From Acidobacteriaceae bacterium (GTDB lineage Bacteria > Acidobacteriota > Terriglobia > Terriglobales > Acidobacteriaceae): a DNA stretch of 64,000 bases. The stretch spans positions 23,406-87,405 of the forward strand of contig PLGG01000058.1 of assembly GCA_003138515.1 (NCBI GenBank), given 5' to 3'. Of the stretch, positions 40,687 to 50,124 are shown piece by piece. Below the pieces are notes generated by a model that saw only the letters and a list, made by a program, of their open reading frames with translations, was not told the DNA's origin and ran no database searches. How positions within the stretch are numbered: the first letter of the stretch is position 1; each line of letters starts with the position of its first letter. A program made the translations under genes and the position numbers.

Positions 40687-42671
40687 AGAGGCAAAGGGAA
40701 GCGATGCGAGACGCGGGAGCAGACATGAGAGCGAGCAGCCGGCGAGTACGGCTCGGAGCGGCTGCGCTCGCCGCGGGAGCCGCGGCCCTGCTTTTCCTCG
40801 CGTTATTGCCGGGTCCGGAGCGGCGAGTGTACGCCGGGTCAACGCCGGCAGCCTCGCAATCGCCCGCCGACGAACAGGAATACGCGTCGCCGCTGGAGAT
40901 TCTGCTTTCGCCCGACGGCACGCGGTTGTACGTGCTCTGCCAACAGAGTGAAGATGTGCGCGTGCTCGACACGGGCAGCTACGAGGTGATCGGAACGGTC
41001 GCTGTCGGCCGTGTGCCGCGCGGGATGGCGCTCTCGCGTGCGGGCGATCGGCTCTTTGTTACGAACTCCTGGGACGACACAGTTTCCGTGATCGATACGC
41101 GCACACTGACCGTCGCTGCCACCTGGCCCGTGGGCTTAGAGCCCTCCGGAGTCGTCGAGGACGCGGCGGGCAAGCACGTCTTTGTTGCCAACCGCATCTC
41201 CAGCGACATTGCTGTTCTGGATGCGCGGACGGGCGCAGAGGAAAAGCGTCTGCTGGCCGGGCGCGGCGCGAGTTATCTGACGCTCTCGCCCGACGGCGCG
41301 CGGGTTTACGCGACACACATCTATCCAAATCTTCCTCCGCTGCGAACAGGCCTGGAAAACCGCACGCCGCCGGAGTCGGAGATCACGGTGATCGACGCAC
41401 GAAGCTCGGAGGTTGTTGATCGCATCCCGCTGCACTCGATCGCGGGCGTCTTCCACCTGGCCGTTTCCGCCAACGGCCGCCTCGGCGTCGTGGCCGAGTT
41501 TCACCCGAAGAATCTGGTGCCGCTGGCGCACCTGGAGCACGGTGGTGCGTTCGCGTACACGCTTACGCTTTTCGGAGCGGATGTGGGCAAACCGGTAGAG
41601 ATTCCGCTTGACGAACTGGATCGCTACGCTTCGCAGCCGTTCGGCGTGGCCATTGCGCCCGACGGATCCCGTCTCTACGTCACTCTTGGCGGCTCGGAGA
41701 GTGTGCTGGCCGTCGATGTGCCGCGCCTGTTGCGCTTCATTCATACGAGGCCGCGGCCAGAGTCCGGATCGTTCGCGCAGGATCTTTCGGCCAGCGGCAA
41801 TTATGGGTCCGCACGCATTCCCGTGGGTCACAACCCGCGAGGGCTCGCGCTCAGCGGAGATGGCCACAAACTGTTTGTCGCCAACCGGCTCGACGACACA
41901 ATTAGCGTGATCGATACGAGCACGCTGCGCGTGGCCACAACCATTGCTCTGGCGGGACCAAAGACCGTCAGTGCGCTACGCCGGGGCGAGCAGACATTCT
42001 ATTCGGCGCACTATTCCTTCCAGGGGCAGATCAGCTGCTCCAGTTGCCACATCGATTCGACTTTTGACGCCCTGACCTGGAACCTTGAGCCGAATGGCTT
42101 CGGTAGAGACATTGTGGACAACAAGTTGCTCGAGGACATCAAAGACACCGCGCCCTACAAGTGGAATGGGGGAAACCCGAACGTTCCCACTGAGTGTGGC
42201 CCAAGAACGGAAAAATATTTCTGGCGGTCGGAGAACTACGATGCGCGAACCCTCACGGATCTGGCCTTTTACGTTCTTAGCCTTCCCTCGCGGCCGAACC
42301 GCTGGCGGCAGCCAAGCGGTGAACTGACGGCGGCGCAAGAGCGCGGGAAGTCGCTCTTCGAGCGGACAGCGGATAAGTTCGGCAATCCGATTCCACTGGA
42401 GAATCGCTGCAACAATTGCCACAGCGGGCCCAAGGGCACCAATCAAAAGCTATTCGATGTAGGGACAAGAAAGACGACGGACAACCCGGGACCGCTGAAG
42501 TCGGCGCCGTTGACGAATATCGCGCTCACGGCGCCTTATCTGCACGATGGCTCCGCGCGTACGCTCGAAGAGATCTGGACCATTTACAACCCGGAGGACA
42601 AGCATGGGCGCACCAACGACCTGACCAAAGACGAACTGAACGACCTGATCGAATACCTGAGGACACGATGA
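40683..42671 (+). CDS. YncE/YVTN beta-propeller fused to di-heme cytochrome c peroxidase/MauG-like domain
   Basis: ATGA overlap; VIGTVAVGRVPRGMALSRAGDRLFVTNSWDDTVSVIDT repeats; two CXXCH (ISCSSCHIDSTF, RCNNCHSGPKG) and LTNIALTAPYLHDGSARTLEEIW. Confidence 0.88.
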   Translation: MKRQREAMRDAGADMRASSRRVRLGAAALAAGAAALLFLALLPGPERRVYAGSTPAASQSPADEQEYASPLEILLSPDGTRLYVLCQQSEDVRVLDTGSYEVIGTVAVGRVPRGMALSRAGDRLFVTNSWDDTVSVIDTRTLTVAATWPVGLEPSGVVEDAAGKHVFVANRISSDIAVLDARTGAEEKRLLAGRGASYLTLSPDGARVYATHIYPNLPPLRTGLENRTPPESEITVIDARSSEVVDRIPLHSIAGVFHLAVSANGRLGVVAEFHPKNLVPLAHLEHGGAFAYTLTLFGADVGKPVEIPLDELDRYASQPFGVAIAPDGSRLYVTLGGSESVLAVDVPRLLRFIHTRPRPESGSFAQDLSASGNYGSARIPVGHNPRGLALSGDGHKLFVANRLDDTISVIDTSTLRVATTIALAGPKTVSALRRGEQTFYSAHYSFQGQISCSSCHIDSTFDALTWNLEPNGFGRDIVDNKLLEDIKDTAPYKWNGGNPNVPTECGPRTEKYFWRSENYDARTLTDLAFYVLSLPSRPNRWRQPSGELTAAQERGKSLFERTADKFGNPIPLENRCNNCHSGPKGTNQKLFDVGTRKTTDNPGPLKSAPLTNIALTAPYLHDGSARTLEEIWTIYNPEDKHGRTNDLTKDELNDLIEYLRTR

Positions 42672-43801
42672 AAACAATTGCCGACGAGAGACGGTTTGCG
42701 ATGGCGCTGCTGGCAGTCGCGTTCTTTGTGGCTGGGGCGCGGTCTGGATTCGCTCAGGCAACCCAGCATCATCCTCACGTCGCGTCAACGGCGGCAGCGG
42801 TTCCACAAATGCCGCGCTTTCGTTTTGAAAACTACACCACCGCCAACGGCCTTCCCGCTAATCATGTGTATGCGGTGCTGGTGGATGGTGCCAGGATTTG
42901 GGCGGGCACGGACGATGGCTTGGGTCTATACGAAGACGGAAAGTGGAAGACCTACTCGACGAAGGACGGCCTGGCGCACCGAGCCGTGCTCTCGCTGGCT
43001 CTGGACAAACGCACGGGCGATGTGTGGGCCGGCACGATGGGCGGGCTGAGCCGGATCTCCGGCGGGCGCATCGTCAGCTATACGCAGTTGAACTCGGGGC
43101 TGAGCAACAATGTGGTGTACGGCGTATCAGTGGAAGGCGAAAATGTATGGGTGGCCACAGCCTCCGGCGCTTGCCGGCTCAATCTGCACACCGGCGAGTG
43201 GTCGCTCTATAACGAGCGCAACACGCCCATGCGCGAGATTTGGGTTTACGGGGTTTCCGCTACCGCGACCAAGGTCTACTTCGCAGTTTGGGGTAGCGGC
43301 CTGCTCGAGTTCAATCAGAAGACCGAGCGATGGGACTTGTACGACGACCCCGACGGCGAAACCGAACTGGTGCTCTTCAAAGACCAGGGCCTGATTCACG
43401 ACATCGTTTCTTCGGTAAGCTACGTTGACGGCATCGTTTGGGCGTCGACGTATTTCGGCGATAGCCGGTACGACGGCCGCTACTGGCACAATTTCCTGAC
43501 GAAAGATAGCGGACTGCCGTCGAACTTCACGAACTACGTGAAGGGCGTTGACGCCAATCACGCCTGGTTCTGCACCGATAAGGGACTAGCTTATTACGAT
43601 GGCGCAAACTGGGCCGTCTACACGCGCTCGCTCACCTCGCACAAGCCGGCGATGACGGTGCGCGATGCAAAAGGGAATGTCACGGAGATTCCCGTGACCA
43701 GCGGGCCTGCGCACAACTACATTCTTGGCATCGATTTTCAGGGTAGCGATATTTGGGTTGCTACCGCCGATGGCCTGAGCCATGGAGTTCTTCAACAGTA
43801 G
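42668..43801 (+). CDS. Exported two-component-regulator-propeller protein lacking a kinase domain
   Basis: ATGA overlap; FENYTTANGLPANHVYAVLVDGARIWAGTDDGLGLYEDGKWKTYSTKDGLAHRAVLSLAL repeats; ends after final propeller motif. Confidence 0.82.
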   Translation: MKTIADERRFAMALLAVAFFVAGARSGFAQATQHHPHVASTAAAVPQMPRFRFENYTTANGLPANHVYAVLVDGARIWAGTDDGLGLYEDGKWKTYSTKDGLAHRAVLSLALDKRTGDVWAGTMGGLSRISGGRIVSYTQLNSGLSNNVVYGVSVEGENVWVATASGACRLNLHTGEWSLYNERNTPMREIWVYGVSATATKVYFAVWGSGLLEFNQKTERWDLYDDPDGETELVLFKDQGLIHDIVSSVSYVDGIVWASTYFGDSRYDGRYWHNFLTKDSGLPSNFTNYVKGVDANHAWFCTDKGLAYYDGANWAVYTRSLTSHKPAMTVRDAKGNVTEIPVTSGPAHNYILGIDFQGSDIWVATADGLSHGVLQQ

Positions 43802-43820
43802 AGAAAAAGGAGCGAACGCT

Positions 43821-44321
43821 ATGATCGCATTTGCAGAGATTTTGGAAACAATCGGACGCGCGCCAGTGAGGAAGCGCGCCATCACTAATCACGATGTACT
43901 CAACGAAGCCCACGCTTACGCTAAGCCAAGCTCGTTCTCGCGCGGAATGAGGATCGATCTGAATGGCTTGACGATTCTTCTCATCTCCGGCACTGCGTCG
44001 ATTGACGAGAACGGCGAAAGCGTGCACATCGGCGACTTTCGCCGGCAGATGCGGCGCACGCTAGAAAACATCACCGGACTGCTGGCCAGCGAAGGCTGCA
44101 CCTGGCACGATATCGTCCGCACCAGTTGCTATCTGCGCGACATCGAGCGCGACTACGAGGCCTTCAACGAAGAGCGCACGAAGTTTTTCGATGAGCAGGG
44201 ACTCGACCCGTTGCCCGCATCGACCGGCATCCAGGCGATTCTATGCAGGCCGGAGCTGCTCGTGGAGATCGAAGCGATTGCCATGTTTCGGACGGAAAAG
44301 GCCGGCAGCGGCAAGGAGTAA
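43821..44321 (+). CDS. RidA/YjgF-family protein
   Basis: LISGTASIDENGESVHIGDFRRQMRRTLENITGLLASEGCTWHDIVRTSCYLRDIERDYEAFNEERTKFFDEQGLDPLPASTGIQAILCRPELLVEIEAIA. Confidence 0.85.
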   Translation: MIAFAEILETIGRAPVRKRAITNHDVLNEAHAYAKPSSFSRGMRIDLNGLTILLISGTASIDENGESVHIGDFRRQMRRTLENITGLLASEGCTWHDIVRTSCYLRDIERDYEAFNEERTKFFDEQGLDPLPASTGIQAILCRPELLVEIEAIAMFRTEKAGSGKE

Positions 44322-44326
44322 GCATC

Positions 44327-46294
44327 ATGCGCCACGGATTGTTACCGATTGCGCTCTGCGCGCTGGCAGCGTGCGCTGCTGTGCCTCTTTTTGCGCAGAG
44401 TGGCGGCGTGTGCGAATGCGGCAAGCATCCGCCAGGACCGCCGCGCGACCGGACTGTGGCGCCATATGCAGGTGAGCCGCAGGATTTGAGGCCATTCGCC
44501 AAGTTTGAAAAACCGTACGACGAAAACTACCTCGAACCGAATATCTACACCGGCGCCGGCCGCGATATTCCCGAACCCAAGGATATCTCCGAAGTTAGAA
44601 TCGGCTTTTTCGGCCCCGTCAGTCCCAGCCCGGATCAAGCAGACGGTTTACGCATGCTGCACGGGGCGCAAATGGCCGTGGAAGAGGCGAACGCGCGCGG
44701 CGGTTACGGTGGCAAGCCATTCAAGCTCATGGTGCACAACGACTACAACAACTGGCAGGCCAAAGCAGTTTATGGTACCGGCCGCCCAACTGACTCGACG
44801 ATCTGGGGTTCGGCGGCGGACGAAGCCGTGAAAATGATTTACGACGACCAGGACTGGGCGATCTTCGGGTCGATCAGTTCCGAGTCGACCCATATTATTC
44901 TTCGAGTTGCTCTGAAAGCTGAGATTCCGATCGTCAATTCCGCCTCGACTGACCCTACTATTCCTGAGACGTATATTCCCTGGTACTTCACGGATCTGCA
45001 GGATGATCGCGTGCAAGCCTACACCCTGGCTCGTCGTATCTACACTGAGCTTGGCCTGAAACGGATTGCGCTGCTCAGGCTGAACAACCGCTATGGCCGG
45101 CTGGGCGTTCCAAAGTTCCGGAGTGCGTCAGTCCGGCTGGGCCACCCGGTGGTGATTGAACAGAAATTTCTGCCGGGCGACACGGACTTTTCGCGCGAAC
45201 TCGAGATCATACGTGACTCGCGCGTCGACGGCATTGTGGTTTGGGCGGATGAAAGCGAGACGGCGGGCATCCTGAAGCAAATGCGCGCCATGGGAATGAA
45301 ACAACGCGTCTTCGGTTCCTACCGCACGCTGGGGCCCGATCTGCTGGCACAAGCCGGCGCCGACGCCGAGGGCTTCGAAGCCGTTTTTCCGTACGACCCG
45401 ACACGCCAGGATCCGCGCTGGCTCGACTTCAACCGCCGCTTCGAGGCTCGCTTCCATGAGCAGCCGGAGCAATTCGCTTCGCTGGCCTATGACGCCATGA
45501 ATGCGTTGCTCGACTCCATCTGTAAAGCCGGATTGAATCGCGCACGCATTCACGACGCGCTCGCGGACATCGAAGAGTATGACGGCGTGACCGGGCACAT
45601 GGTCTTCGATCCCCTGCAGAAGAATGTCGCGCCGATGTATCTGGGCTCTGTGCACAACGGTGCAATTACGTTCCGACTTGCGACGATGGAGAAACATCCA
45701 GCGGCGCAGCACGCTGCCGATGGACAAATGTCGCCGGCTTCGCCTGGGACGCCGTATGCTCGCGTAGGCGAAGATGGGGTGAGCTATGCGGGGCCGCGAT
45801 CTGCCGAACTTCCGCCGGGGCCGGTGCGCGTGATTCTTTTTGGACCGAACGCCGCGGAGATTGCGCAGTCGCCAGAGGTTTTGGCAGCTCTCCACGCTGA
45901 AATGCCAACTGGCCGGGAGTGGCTGGTGACGCCAGTGGAGAGCAAGCAGAATTGGGGCACAGCCTCAACTCAATTGGTTCACGCCTTGATGGACGAACAT
46001 GCCCTGGCGATCGTGGCGCTGGATCGGGACGCCGGCCACCTTTCGGAACAACTGGCATTGAAGTGCTTTGTCCCGGTGATGGCGTTGAGTGCCGACAAGT
46101 CGCTGACTTCAGCCAATGTGCCCTGGATTTTCCGGCTGCCGCTCGAGGCCACACCGGCTGGGGCACTTCGCTTGTTGCGTCAGGCTGCAGCGCGAGCCGG
46201 CTTCAACTCGATGAGAGTCAGGGATGAACTTGCGTCAGGAGATGCGATTGATGGAATGGCTTTTCTGCCTACAGGCGAGCCGCGCAGCCAGTAA
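44327..46294 (+). CDS. ABC-type branched-chain-amino-acid-like substrate-binding protein with two periplasmic-binding-type regions
   Basis: Signal peptide MRHGLLPIALCALAACAAVPLFAQ; EVRIGFFGPVSPSPDQADGLRMLHGAQMAVEEANARGGYGGKPFKLMVHND..., IPIVNSASTDPTIPE; second region from PVRVILFGPNAAEIAQS. Confidence 0.82.
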   Translation: MRHGLLPIALCALAACAAVPLFAQSGGVCECGKHPPGPPRDRTVAPYAGEPQDLRPFAKFEKPYDENYLEPNIYTGAGRDIPEPKDISEVRIGFFGPVSPSPDQADGLRMLHGAQMAVEEANARGGYGGKPFKLMVHNDYNNWQAKAVYGTGRPTDSTIWGSAADEAVKMIYDDQDWAIFGSISSESTHIILRVALKAEIPIVNSASTDPTIPETYIPWYFTDLQDDRVQAYTLARRIYTELGLKRIALLRLNNRYGRLGVPKFRSASVRLGHPVVIEQKFLPGDTDFSRELEIIRDSRVDGIVVWADESETAGILKQMRAMGMKQRVFGSYRTLGPDLLAQAGADAEGFEAVFPYDPTRQDPRWLDFNRRFEARFHEQPEQFASLAYDAMNALLDSICKAGLNRARIHDALADIEEYDGVTGHMVFDPLQKNVAPMYLGSVHNGAITFRLATMEKHPAAQHAADGQMSPASPGTPYARVGEDGVSYAGPRSAELPPGPVRVILFGPNAAEIAQSPEVLAALHAEMPTGREWLVTPVESKQNWGTASTQLVHALMDEHALAIVALDRDAGHLSEQLALKCFVPVMALSADKSLTSANVPWIFRLPLEATPAGALRLLRQAAARAGFNSMRVRDELASGDAIDGMAFLPTGEPRSQ

Positions 46295-46326
46295 CCTGAG
46301 GTCATTTCCACGGTGAGAGGATCTAC

Positions 46327-47853
46327 CTAGCGATCGTAGAGCGCGGTCAGGGCTCGCAGTCTGGCGCTCAATTCGCCGCTCAATGCACCTGGACGATAAC
46401 GCCACTTCCAGTTTCCGCTCACCGTGCCGGGAAGATTCATGCGCGCTTCACTGCCCAGTCCCAGCACATCCTGCAAGGGAACAATCACAACGCCGGCGAC
46501 GGAAGCCGCCACCGCGCGGATCATGATCCAGTTGATCTCCGCATCGCCATGGAAGTTGAGATAGGCGCGCGCGAATTCATGCTCCTGGCGCACATCCTCC
46601 GCAGAACGAGTGCTGTCGGCCGCCCCCGAACTCGACCACCAGCCGACCACGGTATCGTTGTCGTGGCCGCCGGTGTAGGCGACCAGATCGTGGCTGTAAT
46701 GATGCGGACGGAAGGACGCTCCCTGCGGATCTGTGCCAAAAGCAAACTGCAGGATGCTCATCCCTGGAAGGCCGAACTCTTCTCGCAGTTGCTCCACCGG
46801 CGGAGTGATCACTCCCAGGTTCTCGGCCACAATCGGCAGTTCGCCAAATTCATTTTGCAGCGCCGAGAGAAGCCTGTTTCCCGGCGCCTTGACCCAGCGA
46901 CCGTGGATGGCTGTCGCCTCGCCTGCCGGAACCTCCCAGTAGGATTCAAAGCCGCGGAAATGATCGAGCCGCACCAAATCGAAGAGGGCGAGCGAGGCGC
47001 GGAAGCGCTCAATCCACCACTTGAATCCGTCAGCCTCCAGCAAATCCCAGCGATAGATCGGATTGCCCCAAAGCTGCCCGGTGGCGCTGAAGTAGTCGGG
47101 GGGCACGCCGGAAACCACGGTCGGGTTGCCCCGATTGTCAAGATAGAAGAGTTCCGGGCGAGCCCAGACGTCCGCGCTGTCGTGCGCGACGTAGATGGGG
47201 ATGTCGCCCATCAAGCGGATGTCGCGCTGCCGGCAATAATTCTTGAGGTCATCCCACTGGCGGAAAAACTCGAATTGCCAATATTTGATGGCATTCAACT
47301 CGCGCGCAAGCCGGATCGTCCACTCCCTGACGGCGCGCGGGTCGCGGCGGCGAACCTCTTCGTCCCAAGTGGTCCAGGCTGTTCCGTTGTGTACGTCCTT
47401 CAGCGCCATGAAGAGCGCGAAGTCATCGAGCCAGAGTCTGGCGCCTTCGCAAAAGCGGTCGAAGTCCGCGCGATCCGCGCGAGACGCATCGGCAAAGAAA
47501 GTCTCTGCTGCCCGGCGCAACGCCGGTCTCTTGAACTGAATCGTCGCCCCAAAGTCGATCGAGTTCTCTGGAAAGAGCGGCGCCTGAGCCAAGTCCGATT
47601 CCTGGAGCAGTCCCTGATCCCGCAGGCGCTCAAGGCTCAGCAAAAGCGGGTTGCCGGCAAAAGCGGAGAAGCATTGATAGGGAGAATCGCCGTATCCAGT
47701 GGGATTCAGCGGCAGCACCTGCCACAACTTCTGTCCGGCAGCGTGCAGGAAGTCAGCGAATTCGTAAGCGCACGGCCCGAAATCACCGATGCCAAAGCGG
47801 CCAGGCAGAGAAGTGCAATGCAACAAAATGCCGCTGATCCGTGGTAGCTTCAA
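46327..47853 (-). CDS. malQ: 4-alpha-glucanotransferase
   Basis: RISGILLHCTSLPGRFGIGDFGPCAYEFADFLHAAGQKLWQVLPLNPTGYGDSPYQCFSAFAGNPLLLSLE, LMGDIPIYVAHDSADVWA, DLVRLDHFRGFESYWEVPAGE, YTGGHDNDTVVGWW. Confidence 0.96.
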   Translation of the reverse strand: MKLPRISGILLHCTSLPGRFGIGDFGPCAYEFADFLHAAGQKLWQVLPLNPTGYGDSPYQCFSAFAGNPLLLSLERLRDQGLLQESDLAQAPLFPENSIDFGATIQFKRPALRRAAETFFADASRADRADFDRFCEGARLWLDDFALFMALKDVHNGTAWTTWDEEVRRRDPRAVREWTIRLARELNAIKYWQFEFFRQWDDLKNYCRQRDIRLMGDIPIYVAHDSADVWARPELFYLDNRGNPTVVSGVPPDYFSATGQLWGNPIYRWDLLEADGFKWWIERFRASLALFDLVRLDHFRGFESYWEVPAGEATAIHGRWVKAPGNRLLSALQNEFGELPIVAENLGVITPPVEQLREEFGLPGMSILQFAFGTDPQGASFRPHHYSHDLVAYTGGHDNDTVVGWWSSSGAADSTRSAEDVRQEHEFARAYLNFHGDAEINWIMIRAVAASVAGVVIVPLQDVLGLGSEARMNLPGTVSGNWKWRYRPGALSGELSARLRALTALYDR

Positions 47854-48059
47854 GCCGCAAACATACGCTGGCAGCAGTTGTCAGGTCAAGCTCAGTGCGG
47901 CGCCCGTACATCCTCCGAGTTCTTTCAGCGTTCGTTCAGGTCGACTTGAAAGTGGTTGACAGCAGCGGTGCGTGCGGTAACGGCGGGTAGGTCACTTGGG
48001 GCAAGACAGATGCGTGGCCGAAGTCGGCCATCTCGCTTGAAATATCAATAAGTTGATTT

Positions 48060-48136
48060 TGGTCGGGGCGGAGGGATTCGAACCCCCGACCCTCTGCTCC
48101 CAAAGCAGATGCGCTACCAGGCTGCGCTACGCCCCG
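48060..48136 (-). tRNA. tRNA-Pro (anticodon TGG), CCA encoded
   Basis: Reverse complement CGGGGCGTAGCGCAGCCTGGTAGCGCATCTGCTTTGGGAGCAGAGGGTCGGGGGTTCGAATCCCTCCGCCCCGACCA folds as cloverleaf; acceptor CGGGGCG/CGCCCCG. Confidence 0.95.
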
Positions 48137-48229
48137 ACAACCACCTTCGATTGTAACGCGCTTCTCGCTTGTCCTGAAGCAGGTCCGCTCTCCCCTGAAG
48201 CGTGCCCGCTTCCCCCTGAAACAGATCTG

Positions 48230-48766
48230 TTATGGGTGCAGCAGCCACATCATCAGCCACACTATCAGCACCACGGGGATGGCGAAAACCAAGCCAAGAA
48301 CCGCGGCCAGGATCAGGAGAAAGGCCCAATCGCGCCAAGTATGCCGCCGCGGTTCGCCGAGGTGACGCGTGAGCAGGCGATAATTGCGGCGGTTGGCCTT
48401 CCACGCGATATCAAAGGCGTCGCCCAGGATCGGAATCGTGCCGACAAGCACGCCGATGGCGAGGTTCGCCGCCATGCGGACCAGCGTGACGTAAGGGACG
48501 CCGCGAATCCACGCAGCGAGCGGAATCACCAGCGAGGCCAGCCCCGCCAGTACGTCGCCGACGCCGGGAACCAGGCCGATGATCGCATCCAGGCCAAAGC
48601 GGACCTGAGTTCCGGGAACGCGAAAGGCCTCATCGAGCAGAATCTCAAGCTTGCGCAGCGTCTCGTCGCGGAAGATCCACGCGCCGCGATTCCAGCGGTC
48701 TGAAGCGGCCGCGCTTTGCTGCGGAGCGGCGTTTGCGTAGGGCGCATCTGGTTCGCGCTGCGGCAC
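48230..48766 (-). CDS. DUF4112-like membrane protein
   Basis: LLDEAFRVPGTQVRFGLDAIIGLVPGVGDVLAGLASLVIPLAAWIRGVPYVTLVRMAANLAIGVLVGTIPILGDAFDIAWKANRRNYRLL. Confidence 0.85.
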   Translation of the reverse strand: MPQREPDAPYANAAPQQSAAASDRWNRGAWIFRDETLRKLEILLDEAFRVPGTQVRFGLDAIIGLVPGVGDVLAGLASLVIPLAAWIRGVPYVTLVRMAANLAIGVLVGTIPILGDAFDIAWKANRRNYRLLTRHLGEPRRHTWRDWAFLLILAAVLGLVFAIPVVLIVWLMMWLLHP

Positions 48767-48828
48767 TTTCGCTCCCCTCCGGCCGGTCTTTCGAGATCTG
48801 TTTAGATGCTACAATCGAAAGGGTAGAC

Positions 48829-48904
48829 GGCGGCTATAGTTCAGCGGCAGAACGCCTGACTGTGGCTCAGGATGTCGTGGGTTCGATCCCCACTAGCCGC
48901 CCCA
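48829..48904 (+). tRNA. tRNA-His (anticodon GTG), CCA encoded
   Basis: GGCGGCTATAGTTCAGCGGCAGAACGCCTGACTGTGGCTCAGGATGTCGTGGGTTCGATCCCCACTAGCCGCCCCA; consistent with extra 5' G(-1):C73 pair then CCA. Confidence 0.95.
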
Positions 48905-48990
48905 AAGTAAAATCAATAAATTAGGGGATTCACTCCTCTACAGCGTGCAATCAGTGCCAGAATCGTTCCCAACTTTAAAGGGGAACATAC

Positions 48991-49185
48991 ATGGCGCTGC
49001 AGCTCTACCGCCGCCACCGCAAGGAGTGCAAAGCCGGGCATCCGGAGGACTCCAAAAGCGGACAATTCGAGGAGGGCCGCTTCCGCTACGCTCCAGCGCC
49101 CCTCCTCCCCCGAAAACCCTGCTCTCAGCCCTCTACTGGCTCCCTTTTGCTCCGCCACAGCGGTCTACTTTTACTCCGCCCTTGA
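48991..49185 (+). pseudogene. Probable truncated/decayed tyrosine-type integrase N-terminus
   Basis: MALQLYRRHRKECKAGHPEDSKSGQFEEGR resembles the N-terminus of phage-type integrases I recall from Acidobacteria; similarity lost afterwards; lies 86 bp past tRNA-His in the same orientation. Confidence 0.55.
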
Positions 49186-50124
49186 CAACGATCAGAACGA
49201 GGCTGCTGGTGCTGGCGAGAGGATACGCGTTCCTGGCTGGAGATCAGGCCGACATTTCCGGCTCTTGAATCCGATGATTGTGATGGTGCTGACGCATTTG
49301 GATTTCGTTACCTTTTGACAATGGCATTCATCATGTTCGGAGCGGACAGATCTATTCCGTCCTGAGCTGCCGGATGGTGCCTCATCGCAACTGAGTTTAC
49401 TGCGCTACCTGTACCGAAGTTTGGGCCACGCCACAGCCTAACGATTTCCGAAAGCATGTTTTTCTGTACTCATTTGTCCCCTGGGGTCGAATTGGTCGAA
49501 CGCATCGCGGAGTTCTTTTTCTTTCGCAACCGGGTTCCAAGAACTGTTCTGGCTTGGCGATCCTCTGGGTACAAGAAAGTGTGCATTACGCGCCCCAGCG
49601 TCGAAGCACCGTCTATTTGTACCTTGGGCACATATGGGCCTTCGAGGCCGAGAACTTCTTTGGTGGAAAGCGAAGTGCTTGATTTGACGCGTGCGGGCCG
49701 GCTCACGATGAGTCCGGATACTGTTCGGGGGGGGCGGATGTGAGTCACCGCGGCGTTTTCCATTACTGATCAGCTTTTAGGAGATAAGTCATTGTCGACG
49801 TGTGCATTGGCGCCACATGAGAGTCGCGCGCACACCTGTTCGATTTTTCAGAAGATGATTAACCGCTTTGCGAATCGAATTGCTTTGTTCGTGTTACTGT
49901 AGGCCCGCTGCTTCAGCCTTAGAGGCGGCGATTCTCTCTGGAAAACCGAAGGCGATCTCCACCTTTGGATGGATGCTCGAGAAGGTCTCGGCCACGTAGG
50001 ATGCTTGCAGAAGCACCAAGGTTCGTTCCGGTGCGACTGACCGTGGCTGTGTCTGTCGTCCCAGGTGAGCCAATCAGTCTTAGCATCAAATGCGGATACC
50101 TCCTCCCCTTGAAGGTGACCCACT

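Noticed and set aside
46549-47847. 432-aa plus-strand ORF antisense to malQ
   Set aside because: malQ assignment is strong; antisense frame has no recognisable domain
48053-48703. 216-aa plus ORF over tRNA-Pro and the DUF4112 gene
   Set aside because: Begins in the tRNA (VGAEGFEPPTLCSQSRCATRLRYAP is a well-known tRNA mistranslation) and is antisense to the DUF4112 gene
49456-49763. Overlapping plus/minus ORFs of ~95 aa in the island gap
   Set aside because: No recognisable domain on either strand; could be remnants but not supportable as CDS
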